Part shown: positions 8,908-18,668 of the stretch, piece by piece
How positions within the stretch are numbered: position 1 is the first letter of the stretch
Layout: every line of letters begins with the position of its first letter
Assembly (NCBI GenBank): GCA_937923515.1
Contig: CALDUF010000064.1
Coordinates: 1 to 64,000, forward strand
DNA length: 64,000 nucleotides
Source: an uncultured Flavobacteriaceae bacterium
GTDB lineage: Bacteria; Bacteroidota; Bacteroidia; Flavobacteriales; Flavobacteriaceae
Reading direction: 5' to 3'
Notes under the pieces: generated by a model
The model's input: only the letters and a program-made list of their open reading frames with translations
Database searches by the model: none
Told to the model about the DNA's origin: nothing
Made by a program: the position numbers and the translations under genes

Positions 8908-10569
8908 CTATAGTTGCTTAGAATAGATATAAAAATCGGCATCCACTTCAAAAAACTTAATTTTAGAATCAGTCTTCAACGTTTGCCATTCTATATTTGG
9001 AAACAGCCATTGCGCCTTTTCATTCAATGTCACTTGAACTGGCATATCAAAACCTTCAACAATATGAGTGTATCTGTATTTAAGCGTCTTGTTTTCTAAC
9101 GTATACTCCAAAGTTGGAATTTTTGTACTTCTTAAATATTGATTAAAAAATGCGGTTAAATCCTTTTCTAACGTATCGCTCATATAGGTTTCAACCTGTT
9201 GTGTAGTCACCGTTTGGTGGTAAAATTCCGTATTCAAACCGCGTAACAGTTGTCGCCATTTTTCATCATTATCTACCCATTGGCGTAACGTATGCAGCAT
9301 GTTAGCACCCTTATAATATTTATCTGTACCCTCACTGGCAGTATTTACACCATAAGTACTTATAATTGGTGTTTTGTTAGCAATAAGCGCTCTAGTTCCA
9401 ATTACATATTCGGCCGAAGCTTGTTTTCCAAAGTGATAGTCTAAATACAAGTTTTCAGAATATGCTGTAAAGCTTTCATGAATCCACATATCGGCAACAT
9501 CCTTATTTGTAATATTATTAGCAAACCACTCATGCCCAGACTCATGCACTAAAATAAAATCAAATTTTAAACCCCAACCGGTATCAGATAAATCTCTACC
9601 TAAATACCCATTCATAAATTTATTACCATAGGTTACTGAGCTTTGGTGTTCCATTCCCAAATATGGCGTTTCTACTAATTTAAAACTATCGGCATAAAAT
9701 GGATATTGCCCAAACCAATGCTCAAAAGCAGCCATCATCATTGGTGCTTGCTTAAACTGTGCTTTGGCTTTTTCTAGGTTGTAACTTAGCACATAATAAT
9801 CCATGTCTAAGTTGCCAGCCATTCCATCATACACTTCTGAAAAGTTTACATAATCGCCTATATTAATGTTCACACCATAATTATTTATTGGGTTTTTAAC
9901 TACCCAATGGTAGGTCTTGGTATCACCAATACGCTCTACAAGTCGTAACCTTCCGTTTGATACATTTATCAATTTATTGGGCACATTTACACTTATTTTC
10001 ATACTATCTACCTCATCATACATGTGGTCTTTACAAGGCCACCAAACACTTGCGCCCAAACCTTGACATGATGATGCGATAAAATGCTTACCATTTTTAT
10101 CTCGCTTCCAAGAAATACCGCCATCCCAAGGCGCTCTAATGGCCTCTTTTGGATGTCCTTCATAATACACATCAATAGTTTCAATTTCACCAACATCTTG
10201 TTGTTTTTTTAAATGAATGAAATGCGCATTACCATCATGGTCAACCTTTAATTCTTCTCCATTGTGAATCACTTTTAAAAGTGTCATAGGCGATTGTAAA
10301 TCAATCTGCATTATAGAATCAGATTGCAATACTTTATATTGAATTCTATTTTTTCCTGAAATGAATTTATTTTCAGGTTCAACTTTAATGTCTAAATGAT
10401 AATACGTTAAATCCCACCAAGCGCGCTCTGGAGTTATACTACCACGAAGGGTGTCTTGCCTTGTAAAATTATTTTTTCCATCTAAAATACCTTGAGCATG
10501 ACTAAAAAAAGATAAAAACAATAGTAGCCCTGATAGATATAATTTTAGAATATTCATTTTATAAAACAT
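8908..10569 (-). CDS. M1 family metallopeptidase, exported
   Basis: LGMEHQSSVTYGN (GxMEN-like), HESGHEWFANNITNKDVADMWIHESFTAY zinc motif (HExxH-x18-E). Confidence 0.93.
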   Translation of the reverse strand: MFYKMNILKLYLSGLLLFLSFFSHAQGILDGKNNFTRQDTLRGSITPERAWWDLTYYHLDIKVEPENKFISGKNRIQYKVLQSDSIMQIDLQSPMTLLKVIHNGEELKVDHDGNAHFIHLKKQQDVGEIETIDVYYEGHPKEAIRAPWDGGISWKRDKNGKHFIASSCQGLGASVWWPCKDHMYDEVDSMKISVNVPNKLINVSNGRLRLVERIGDTKTYHWVVKNPINNYGVNINIGDYVNFSEVYDGMAGNLDMDYYVLSYNLEKAKAQFKQAPMMMAAFEHWFGQYPFYADSFKLVETPYLGMEHQSSVTYGNKFMNGYLGRDLSDTGWGLKFDFILVHESGHEWFANNITNKDVADMWIHESFTAYSENLYLDYHFGKQASAEYVIGTRALIANKTPIISTYGVNTASEGTDKYYKGANMLHTLRQWVDNDEKWRQLLRGLNTEFYHQTVTTQQVETYMSDTLEKDLTAFFNQYLRSTKIPTLEYTLENKTLKYRYTHIVEGFDMPVQVTLNEKAQWLFPNIEWQTLKTDSKIKFFEVDADFYIYSKQL

Positions 10570-11901
10570 TTAACGCATTACTTTATTAGGAAACACCACA
10601 GGACTTTCAAAGCCATTTTCTCCAATGGCAGCAATTCCGAAGAAATAATTATCAATAACAATACCATCTAAAGTAAACTCTGTAACGTTACCAACGTATC
10701 GGCTATGATCCCAAGTAGGCGACGTGGTATCGCGCCAGTAAATTTTATAGCCTGTAGCTCCGTCTACTTTGTCCCATTTAAATTTAGCAGAAGCTTCAAC
10801 CACACCACCAATAGCAACCTCTTTTGGTGTTGGTGGCGCCCATGCTAAACTAGCTAAATTTATGGCGTTTACAGCTGTAAGCTTTTTAGCGTAGCCAAAA
10901 TTTACGTGTGCTATAACATCGCCATATTCTATGCCGTTTTCTTCTCTAATATCTTGGTGTTGCTGTGTGTAATTTTCATGTGCCTCCATAATACGAATTC
11001 CAGGAAATCCTAAATCATTAAATGGGCGATGGTGACCGCCACGTCCAAATCTATCTAACCTGTACACCATCATAGGATTCATTTCTGGCATATAGGTTTT
11101 AGTTGTTTTATGAATGTAACGCGCTAGTTGCCTTGAAATACCGTCTACTTCACCACCGTAAAAACGTCTTAGTTTTCTTTGGCGGTCTGTTTCATTAGCA
11201 GGTACAGGTTCTGAAAAAATTCTAAACGTACGGTTATCTATCACGCCATCAACACCTGTAATGTTGCCTATCATATCATTATTTAGAACACCAATAATAT
11301 CCCAAGCATTATCTTTTGCATATTTTGCTAATCCTGCCCCACCAAACAAGCCTTGTTCTTCACCTGATAATCCCACGTAAACAATGCTATTTTCAAATTT
11401 GTATTTTGAAAGTACTCTGGCCGCTTCAATAGTACCAGCCATTCCTGATGCATTATCGTTTGCTCCTGGAGCATCAGTTGTAAAATCCATGGTATCACTT
11501 GCTCTAGAATCTATATCACCACTCATAATTACATAACGGTTTGGGTATTTAGTGCCTTTTTGAACAGCTACAACATTTACCACCCAAGCATCATGAGGCA
11601 CACGATTGTTACCCTTTTTAGTCACAAAATCCTTTTGATAAAAAACGTCAATACAGTTATTACATGCTTTTGAAATTAATTCAAATTCTTTTTTTATCCA
11701 TCGTCGTGCAGCGCCTATGCCTCGGGTTTCAGAAATGGTGTCACTAAAGGTATTTCTTGTACCAAAATCTACCAGAGTTTGAATATCATTCTGAATGCGT
11801 TTTGCAGAAACGTTTTCTACAATATCGTAAATATCCGTTTGAGTTTGACTAAAGCTTAGACTAAAACATAACAATAAAGCGATGTACAGAAATTTTTTCA
11901 T
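10570..11901 (-). CDS. M28 family metallopeptidase with C-terminal Fn3-like domain, exported
   Basis: VIMSGDIDSRA, GANDNASGMAGTIEAARVL, GLSGEEQGLFGGAGLAKYA; C-terminal KFKWDKVDGATGYKIYWRDT. Confidence 0.92.
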   Translation of the reverse strand: MKKFLYIALLLCFSLSFSQTQTDIYDIVENVSAKRIQNDIQTLVDFGTRNTFSDTISETRGIGAARRWIKKEFELISKACNNCIDVFYQKDFVTKKGNNRVPHDAWVVNVVAVQKGTKYPNRYVIMSGDIDSRASDTMDFTTDAPGANDNASGMAGTIEAARVLSKYKFENSIVYVGLSGEEQGLFGGAGLAKYAKDNAWDIIGVLNNDMIGNITGVDGVIDNRTFRIFSEPVPANETDRQRKLRRFYGGEVDGISRQLARYIHKTTKTYMPEMNPMMVYRLDRFGRGGHHRPFNDLGFPGIRIMEAHENYTQQHQDIREENGIEYGDVIAHVNFGYAKKLTAVNAINLASLAWAPPTPKEVAIGGVVEASAKFKWDKVDGATGYKIYWRDTTSPTWDHSRYVGNVTEFTLDGIVIDNYFFGIAAIGENGFESPVVFPNKVMR

Positions 11902-11926
11902 ATCATTTATTTTTAACTAAAGTAAT

Positions 11927-11960
11927 AAAAAAACGCCTCAAAACTGAATTTGAGACGCCT
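11927..11960 (-). terminator. Terminator of beta-oxidation operon
   Basis: Minus strand aggcgtctcaaa-ttcag-ttttgaggcgttttttt. Confidence 0.7.
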
Positions 11961-12002
11961 TTAACATTTGAATTAGTCACACGAAATTTTTAGCATTTTA
12001 AA

Positions 12003-13814
12003 CTAAAAACTATATTTATTTTTCTTTATTACGTCATCAGCAATTATATTTCTCAATTCTATAATATTCGGCATGTTTACATATTTTATATAACGCTTTA
12101 AACCTACCAACATCATTTTTTGTTCGTCACCTTCAGAGAATGAAATAATGGAGTGTTTTCCAGCAGTTTCTATAACATCAATAGCGTGGAATAAATTTAA
12201 TTTAGCCATGGCTATTTGCTCTTTTACGTTGTCTTCTCCTTCTTTCTTTGCCATTTTTTCAGCACGAAGAATAGCAGATTCAGCTAAATATACCTGAATT
12301 AAAATATCAGAAGCTGCAAGCATTAATTGCTGTTGTTGCTCAATTTTTTCACCATACTTTTGAAGCGCAGCACCAGCTACCATTAAAAACAACTTCTTAA
12401 GATTTTTGATGATGTTTTTTTCTTCTGAAAACAACTCAGAATAATCAGGAACATCAAAAGATGGAATTCCCATTAATTCTTCCTTTACAGCCATTGCAGG
12501 TTCTAAAACATTTACATGACCTTTCATCGCTTTTTTAATGAGCATACCAATACTTAACATTCTATTAATTTCGTTGGTACCTTCGTAAATTCTTGAGATA
12601 CGCGCATCTCTCCAAGCAGATTCAATTGGTGTTTCTTCTGAAAAGCCCATACCTCCAAAAATTTGGATGCCTTCGTCGGTACAATTTTGCACAAATTCTG
12701 ATACTGCAACTTTTAGAATAGAACATTCAATTGCATACTCCTCTACACCTTTTAATTCAGCCTCTTGGTGGGTATCTTTACCGTTATTTTTTCTAAGTTC
12801 AATACGGTCTTCAATATTTTTTGCTGCACGATATGTTGCTGCTTCTCCTACCCAACAATTGGTTGCCATTTCAGCAATTTTTTGACGAATAGCACCAAAG
12901 CTAGATATAGGCGTTTTAAACTGAACACGCTCATTGGCATATTTTACAGATTCTGTAATGGTACGTCTTTGCGCATCTAAACACGCTGCTGCTAGCTTTA
13001 TTCTACCAACATTTAATGCATTCATCGCTATTTTAAAACCGTTACCTCTTGTAGACAACATATTTTCTACTGGCACTACGGTTTCGTTAAAAAATACTTG
13101 ACGTGTTGAGGACGCACGAATACCTAATTTATGCTCTTCTTCACCCATTGTAATACCGTTAGGGTTTGCTGCATCGTATTCTACAATAAACCCTGTAATG
13201 TTTTTATCGTCTTCTATACGTGCAAAAACAATCATTACACTACAAAAACCTGCGTTTGAAATCCACATTTTCTGTCCTGTAATTTTATAAGTTTTCCCAT
13301 CATCTGACAATACCGCTTTTGTGCGACCAGAATTCGCATCACTACCAGCTGTAGGTTCAGTTAAGCAATACGCACCAAACCATTCGCCAGAAGCTAACTT
13401 AGGTACATATTTTTGTTTCTGGGCTTCATTACCATATAATGTAATTGGCATCGTACCAATACCTGTGTGTGCACCAAAAGCAGTACTAAAAGAGCCTGTA
13501 GCTCCAGAAATATAATCGCATACCAAACACGTATCTACAAAGCCCATGCCCATACCTCCATATTCGTCTGGTACAGCAACACTTAAAAATCCAAGTTCTC
13601 CTGCTTGACGCATACACGACTCTGTTAATGCGTAATCTTTTTGTTCAAATTGTGCTTTTTTAGACCAAATTTCTCTGTCTACAAATTCAGTAACAGCCTC
13701 TTTCATCATCAGCTGATCTTCATTGAAATCTTCTGGAGTAAATATATCTTCGCAATCTGTATCTCTTACTAGAAATTGGCCACCGCGTAATATATCTTTT
13801 TCTATTGTTTCCAT
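12003..13814 (-). CDS. fadE: Acyl-CoA dehydrogenase (FadE-like, ~600 aa)
   Basis: YCLTEPTAGSDANSG, KMWISNAGFCSVMIVFA, IFGGMGFSEETPIESAWRDARISRIYEGTNEINR. Confidence 0.92.
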   Translation of the reverse strand: METIEKDILRGGQFLVRDTDCEDIFTPEDFNEDQLMMKEAVTEFVDREIWSKKAQFEQKDYALTESCMRQAGELGFLSVAVPDEYGGMGMGFVDTCLVCDYISGATGSFSTAFGAHTGIGTMPITLYGNEAQKQKYVPKLASGEWFGAYCLTEPTAGSDANSGRTKAVLSDDGKTYKITGQKMWISNAGFCSVMIVFARIEDDKNITGFIVEYDAANPNGITMGEEEHKLGIRASSTRQVFFNETVVPVENMLSTRGNGFKIAMNALNVGRIKLAAACLDAQRRTITESVKYANERVQFKTPISSFGAIRQKIAEMATNCWVGEAATYRAAKNIEDRIELRKNNGKDTHQEAELKGVEEYAIECSILKVAVSEFVQNCTDEGIQIFGGMGFSEETPIESAWRDARISRIYEGTNEINRMLSIGMLIKKAMKGHVNVLEPAMAVKEELMGIPSFDVPDYSELFSEEKNIIKNLKKLFLMVAGAALQKYGEKIEQQQQLMLAASDILIQVYLAESAILRAEKMAKKEGEDNVKEQIAMAKLNLFHAIDVIETAGKHSIISFSEGDEQKMMLVGLKRYIKYVNMPNIIELRNIIADDVIKKNKYSF

Positions 13815-13837
13815 TTGTTTATCTTTTAATGTCTTTG

Positions 13838-15028
13838 TTAGTTTAAAAATTCAAAAATACCACATGCGCCTTGTCCGGTTCCAACACACATAGTAACTGC
13901 ACCGTATTTGCCTTTCATATCTCGCTTACGCATTTCATCAAACAACTGCACTGAAAGTTTTGCACCTGTACAACCCAGTGGATGCCCTAAAGCGATAGCG
14001 CCTCCATTTACATTTACAATATCAGAGTTTAGCCCTAATTCTCTTATAACTGCTAAAGATTGGGATGCGAAAGCTTCATTCAACTCAATCAAATCTAAGT
14101 CACTTTGTTTTAATCCAGCTTGTTTCAATGCTTTAGGAATGGCTTTTACAGGACCAATGCCCATAATTCTAGGCTCTACTCCTGCAGCAGCATAATTAAC
14201 GAGTCTTGCAATAGGTTCTAAATTTAATTCCTTCACCATGGCTTCGCTCATTACCATAACAAATGCAGCACCATCACTCATTTGCGACGAGTTACCAGCA
14301 GTTACACTACCACCTTGAGCAAATACAGGTCGTAGTTTTGCTAAGGCTTGTAAATTTGTACCTTTTCTAGGACCTTCATCTTTAGTAACTGTATAAGATT
14401 TTGTGGCCTTTTTACCATTCTCATCCACATATGTTTGTGCTACAGCAATAGGTACAATTTGATCTTGAAATCTATTTTCAGCTTGGGCTTTTAACGCTTT
14501 CATATGAGAGTTGTAAGCAAACGCATCTTGGTCTTCTCTGGACACTTTAAATTCGTTGGCAACAGCTTCTGCAGTATTTCCCATACCCCAGTAATAGTCT
14601 TCTCTACCAGACTTTGCCAAATCGTAGTTGAGATCTGTTTTATACCCTGTCATTGGTACAGCACTCATACTTTCTGCACCACCCGCTATAATACAATCTG
14701 CCATACCTGCTTGTATTTTTGCAGTAGCAATTCCAATAGTTTCAATACCAGAAGAGCAAAAACGGTTAACAGTAACTCCAGGTACATCAACAATATCTAA
14801 TCCCATTAAAGAAATTAAACGTGCCATATTTAAACCTTGAGCACCCTCTGGCATTGCATTACCAACAATTACATCGTCTATGCGTTTTTTATCTAGCTGC
14901 GGCAACGTTTTCATCATGTGCTGAATGGTTTCGGCAGCTAACTCATCAGTTCTTTTAAATCTAAACACGCCTTTTGGAGCTTTACCAACTGCGGTTCTAT
15001 ATGCTTTAACTATATATGCTTGTTTCAT
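13838..15028 (-). CDS. fadA: Acetyl-CoA C-acyltransferase (thiolase)
   Basis: [12 protein letters not shown] catalytic Cys, [33 protein letters not shown]. Confidence 0.94.
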   Translation of the reverse strand: MKQAYIVKAYRTAVGKAPKGVFRFKRTDELAAETIQHMMKTLPQLDKKRIDDVIVGNAMPEGAQGLNMARLISLMGLDIVDVPGVTVNRFCSSGIETIGIATAKIQAGMADCIIAGGAESMSAVPMTGYKTDLNYDLAKSGREDYYWGMGNTAEAVANEFKVSREDQDAFAYNSHMKALKAQAENRFQDQIVPIAVAQTYVDENGKKATKSYTVTKDEGPRKGTNLQALAKLRPVFAQGGSVTAGNSSQMSDGAAFVMVMSEAMVKELNLEPIARLVNYAAAGVEPRIMGIGPVKAIPKALKQAGLKQSDLDLIELNEAFASQSLAVIRELGLNSDIVNVNGGAIALGHPLGCTGAKLSVQLFDEMRKRDMKGKYGAVTMCVGTGQGACGIFEFLN

Positions 15029-15159
15029 AATATGCCCCCTTTAACTCTCCATAAAGAAGAGAAACTTACTCGGGGTATTTTTAATTAGTCTTTATTATAC
15101 CTAAACATTTTAAATGTTTGATTTTCCTGCCCTTTAAGGCCGTTAAAAAAGTCTTTACT

Positions 15160-17568
15160 TTAATTACGTAATGGTTTACCCGTTTTTAGCATATGCTGAA
15201 TACGTTCTAATGTTTTACGTTCAGTACACAAACTTAAAAATGCTTCTCGCTCTAAATCCAGTAAGTATTGCTCTGTTACTAAGGTTGGCTCAGATAAATC
15301 ACCGCCTGCCATAACATAAGCTAACTTATTGGCTATTTTATGATCGTGTTCACTTATGTAGTTACTGGCTTGCATAGCATCCGTGCCTACTAAAAACATC
15401 CCTAAGGCTTGTTTGCCTAGAACCTTAACGTCTTTACGTTTTACAGGTTGTGTGTAACCAGCATCTGCCATAAGTTTTGCATGTGCTTTAGCGGTTGCAA
15501 TTTGTCTGTCTCTATTCACTACTACGGTATCTTTTCCCTTTTGAAGGATGCCTAAATCGAACGCTTCATAAGCAGATGTAGATACTTTTGCCATTCCGAT
15601 AGTTAAGAAATACTCTTGTAAAACGTTTAATTCTACATCGCCTTTTCTAAACGTATCTGAAGCTCTAAGTGCCATTTCTTTAGAACCAGCACCACCTGGA
15701 ATTACGCCGACACCAAATTCAACTAAACCAATATAGGTTTCGGCGGCAGCCACAACCTTATCTGCATGCATTGATAATTCGCAGGCACCACCTAACGACA
15801 TACCGTGAGGTGCAGAAACCGTTGGAATTGAAGAGTATCGCATGCGCATCATGGTATCTTGAAAATACTTGATAGCACCATTTAACTCCTCATATTCTTG
15901 CTCTACGGCCATCATAAAAATCATACCGATATTGGCACCAACTGAGAAATTTGCGCCTTGATTTCCAATAACCAACCCATCAAAATCTTTTTCAGCAATA
16001 TCAACAGCTTTGTTTAATCCTGTTAAAACATCGCCTCCAATGGTATTCATTTTAGATTGAAATTCACAATTTAAAATACCATCACCTAAATCTTCAATAA
16101 CAACACCTGAGTTTTTAAAAACTTCGTTTGATGTTCTAATATTATCTAAAATGATAAATGCATCTTGTCCAGGAATTTTTGTTTGTGTTTTTGCTGGAAT
16201 ATCATAATAATATGTCGCACCATTTTTAACTGAATAAAATGATGTACTGCCAGAAGTCAACATTTCTGAAACCCAAGATGCAGCCTCTAAACCTTCGGCT
16301 TTAATTAACTCTAAGCCTTTTTCTACACCAATGGCGTCCCAAATTTGGAAAGGCCCATGTTCCCAACCAAAACCAGCTTTCATTGCATCATCTATCTTGT
16401 ATAATTCATCTGAAACTTCTGGTATTCTATAAGTAACGTAAGCAAATAATTGCGCAAACGATTTTCTGTAAAATGCTCCAGCTTTATCTTTTCCAGAAAT
16501 TAAAACCTTAAATCTGTCTACAACTTTATCGATTGATTTTGTAAGTTCTAACGTCGCAAATTTTGCGCTTTTTTTAGCTCTGTATTCTAAGGTATTTAAA
16601 TCTAAAGATTGTATTTCGCTTTTACCGCCTTCACCTTTCACTTTTTTGTAAAACCCTTGCCCTGTTTTACTACCCAACCATTTATTATCAACCATAGTTG
16701 ATATAAAATCGGGGAGTTTAAATAATTCTAAACGTTCATCGTCTTTACAATTTTGGGCAATACCATTTGCTACATGCACTAAAGTATCTAAACCTACTAC
16801 ATCTACAGTTCTAAATGTTGCAGATTTTGGTCTTCCAATAACAGGACCAGTTAATTTATCTACCTCTTCTACGGTTAAATCCATTTCTTTAACCGTATGA
16901 AATAAACTCATAATGCTAAAAATGCCAATGCGGTTTCCAATAAAAGCAGGAGTGTCTTTTGCTACAACCGAAGTTTTACCTAAATACTGTTCGCCATAGC
17001 CATTTAAAAATTCTAAAACCGAAGCGTCAGTTTTTGGACCAGGAATAATTTCAAAAAGCTTTAAATATCTTGGTGGATTAAAAAAATGAGTGCCACAAAA
17101 ATGTTTTTGGAAATCTTCGCTTCTACCTTCACTCATAAATTGGATAGGAATCCCAGAAGTGTTACTAGTAATTAATGTTCCAGGAGTTCTATGTTTTTCT
17201 AAGGTTTCAAACACCTGTTTTTTAATATCTAAGCGCTCTACAACTACTTCAATAATCCAATCAACGTCTTTTACTTTTGCGATATCATCTTCTAAATTTC
17301 CTGTAGAAATTCTATTTGCAAATTTTTGATGATAAATAGGTGAAGGTTTAGATTTTAAAGATGCCTTAAGCGCATCATTTACCAAACGATTTCTAACTAC
17401 TTTATCTTCTAAAGTGAGGCCCTTGGCTTTTTCTATATCAGTTAATTCTCTTGGAACAATATCCAATAATAAGACTTCAACTCCTATATTAGCAAAATGG
17501 CAAGCTATACCGCTTCCCATGATACCAGAACCAATTACGGCTACTTTCTTTATAATGCGTTTACTCAT
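15160..17568 (-). CDS. fadN: 3-hydroxyacyl-CoA dehydrogenase / enoyl-CoA hydratase fusion (FadN-type domain order)
   Basis: N-terminal VAVIGSGIMGSGIACHFANIG Rossmann, then C-terminal crotonase GANFSVGANI...GGACELSMHADKVVAAAETYIGLVE. Confidence 0.92.
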   Translation of the reverse strand: MSKRIIKKVAVIGSGIMGSGIACHFANIGVEVLLLDIVPRELTDIEKAKGLTLEDKVVRNRLVNDALKASLKSKPSPIYHQKFANRISTGNLEDDIAKVKDVDWIIEVVVERLDIKKQVFETLEKHRTPGTLITSNTSGIPIQFMSEGRSEDFQKHFCGTHFFNPPRYLKLFEIIPGPKTDASVLEFLNGYGEQYLGKTSVVAKDTPAFIGNRIGIFSIMSLFHTVKEMDLTVEEVDKLTGPVIGRPKSATFRTVDVVGLDTLVHVANGIAQNCKDDERLELFKLPDFISTMVDNKWLGSKTGQGFYKKVKGEGGKSEIQSLDLNTLEYRAKKSAKFATLELTKSIDKVVDRFKVLISGKDKAGAFYRKSFAQLFAYVTYRIPEVSDELYKIDDAMKAGFGWEHGPFQIWDAIGVEKGLELIKAEGLEAASWVSEMLTSGSTSFYSVKNGATYYYDIPAKTQTKIPGQDAFIILDNIRTSNEVFKNSGVVIEDLGDGILNCEFQSKMNTIGGDVLTGLNKAVDIAEKDFDGLVIGNQGANFSVGANIGMIFMMAVEQEYEELNGAIKYFQDTMMRMRYSSIPTVSAPHGMSLGGACELSMHADKVVAAAETYIGLVEFGVGVIPGGAGSKEMALRASDTFRKGDVELNVLQEYFLTIGMAKVSTSAYEAFDLGILQKGKDTVVVNRDRQIATAKAHAKLMADAGYTQPVKRKDVKVLGKQALGMFLVGTDAMQASNYISEHDHKIANKLAYVMAGGDLSEPTLVTEQYLLDLEREAFLSLCTERKTLERIQHMLKTGKPLRN

Positions 17569-17584
17569 TCTTATTTAGGTAGTT

Positions 17585-18025
17585 TTATTTGTTGTTATAT
17601 ATTTTTTTATTGCATACCATGTCGTTGATGGTTTCAGCAACTTCATAGAAATGATTCATTTTTTCTTCTGGAATGTGTTTTCTAATAGTCTCATTAAATG
17701 TTAACACTTTTTCTTTAGAAAGCTCTCGTTTTTCTTTACCAAAGTCTGTTAAATAAATAAGAACACCTCTACCATCTTTAGGGTTGGGATGGCGTTCAAT
17801 TAATCCTCGGTTTTCCATTGTTTTTAGAATACGTGATAAACTAGTTGCTTCCATACCCATTTTTGGCCCAAGTGCTGTAGATGGCGTGCCGTTTTCTGGA
17901 TCTATACTTAAGAGAGTAAACCCCGTAGCCATAGTAGTCTCGAATTTTGAAGCTTCTTCGTTATACATTTTATTTACTGTTAACCAAGTAGTTCGTAACA
18001 CGTAATCTATAGTTTTGTCTTTCAT
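17585..18025 (-). CDS. MarR family transcriptional regulator
   Basis: MGMEATSLSRILKTMENRGLIERHPNPKDGRGVLIYLTDFGKE winged HTH. Confidence 0.92.
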   Translation of the reverse strand: MKDKTIDYVLRTTWLTVNKMYNEEASKFETTMATGFTLLSIDPENGTPSTALGPKMGMEATSLSRILKTMENRGLIERHPNPKDGRGVLIYLTDFGKEKRELSKEKVLTFNETIRKHIPEEKMNHFYEVAETINDMVCNKKIYNNK

Positions 18026-18044
18026 TCTTGAGCATTAGAATTAT

Positions 18045-18052
18045 CAAATATA
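18045..18052 (-). promoter_or_regulatory. -7 box TATATTTG upstream of MarR operon
   Basis: caaatata on + strand, 20 bp upstream of MarR start. Confidence 0.5.
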
Positions 18053-18059
18053 ATAAAAT

Positions 18060-18081
18060 TTTATTATGCATGCATAATAAA
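18060..18081. promoter_or_regulatory. 22-bp perfect palindrome, candidate MarR operator
   Basis: TTTATTATGCA|TGCATAATAAA immediately upstream of the -7 box. Confidence 0.7.
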
Positions 18082-18107
18082 TTGAAAATTGTTTAAAGAC
18101 ATTACAT

Positions 18108-18142
18108 AAAAAAATCACCCTTTAAAAAAGAGTGATTTTTTG
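18108..18142 (-). terminator. Terminator (probably bidirectional)
   Basis: aaaaatcaccc...gagtgattttt stem between MarR gene and 18161 CDS. Confidence 0.6.
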
Positions 18143-18160
18143 TGTTTTTATACTATTTTG

Positions 18161-18553
18161 CTAATCTAATTTACCGTTAATTACCCCTATAACTGCACCT
18201 ATTATCATAGTCATTACAATAGAAATTGCAACATCTATCGCGAATAGTTTATAAGAAAAAGTGGTATCCATGGCTAATCTAAAAAAATTGCTAAATAGCC
18301 CTATAAATATTCCTATGATAATTCCAGCTTTAGCTCCTGTAGCTGCAGTAGTTATTTGTGCCCACTTTGTAAAAATATAAGCAACAAACAAACTAAAGCT
18401 TAAACAGCCCAAAAATATAAATAACATTGTATTTGCACTTTCTTCAGGTTGAGGAAATGTATCTTTAAAAATGATGCCATAGAAAAGCCATCCTAAAAGA
18501 AAATCTACAATACTTGCAACAATTCCAGAAATTAAGAAATTTTTTGTTTTCAT
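18161..18553 (-). CDS. Small multi-pass membrane protein (unknown function)
   Basis: About four hydrophobic helices; conserved-looking FLISGIVASIVDFLLGWLFYG. Confidence 0.65.
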   Translation of the reverse strand: MKTKNFLISGIVASIVDFLLGWLFYGIIFKDTFPQPEESANTMLFIFLGCLSFSLFVAYIFTKWAQITTAATGAKAGIIIGIFIGLFSNFFRLAMDTTFSYKLFAIDVAISIVMTMIIGAVIGVINGKLD

Positions 18554-18668
18554 TTTTTTAGTTTTAATTGGTTGTAATTAAATATACTAAAAAAATTATA
18601 ACTCGCTAAATTACATTAAGTTAACTGTATATAGATTGCAATAATTGTGATTTGGATATGACGTATTA

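Noticed and set aside
12667-17329. Plus-strand ORFs across the fad operon (12667, 12765, 13321, 13908, 14504, 14628, 17090)
   Set aside because: Antisense to strongly conserved enzymes; no independent evidence of coding.
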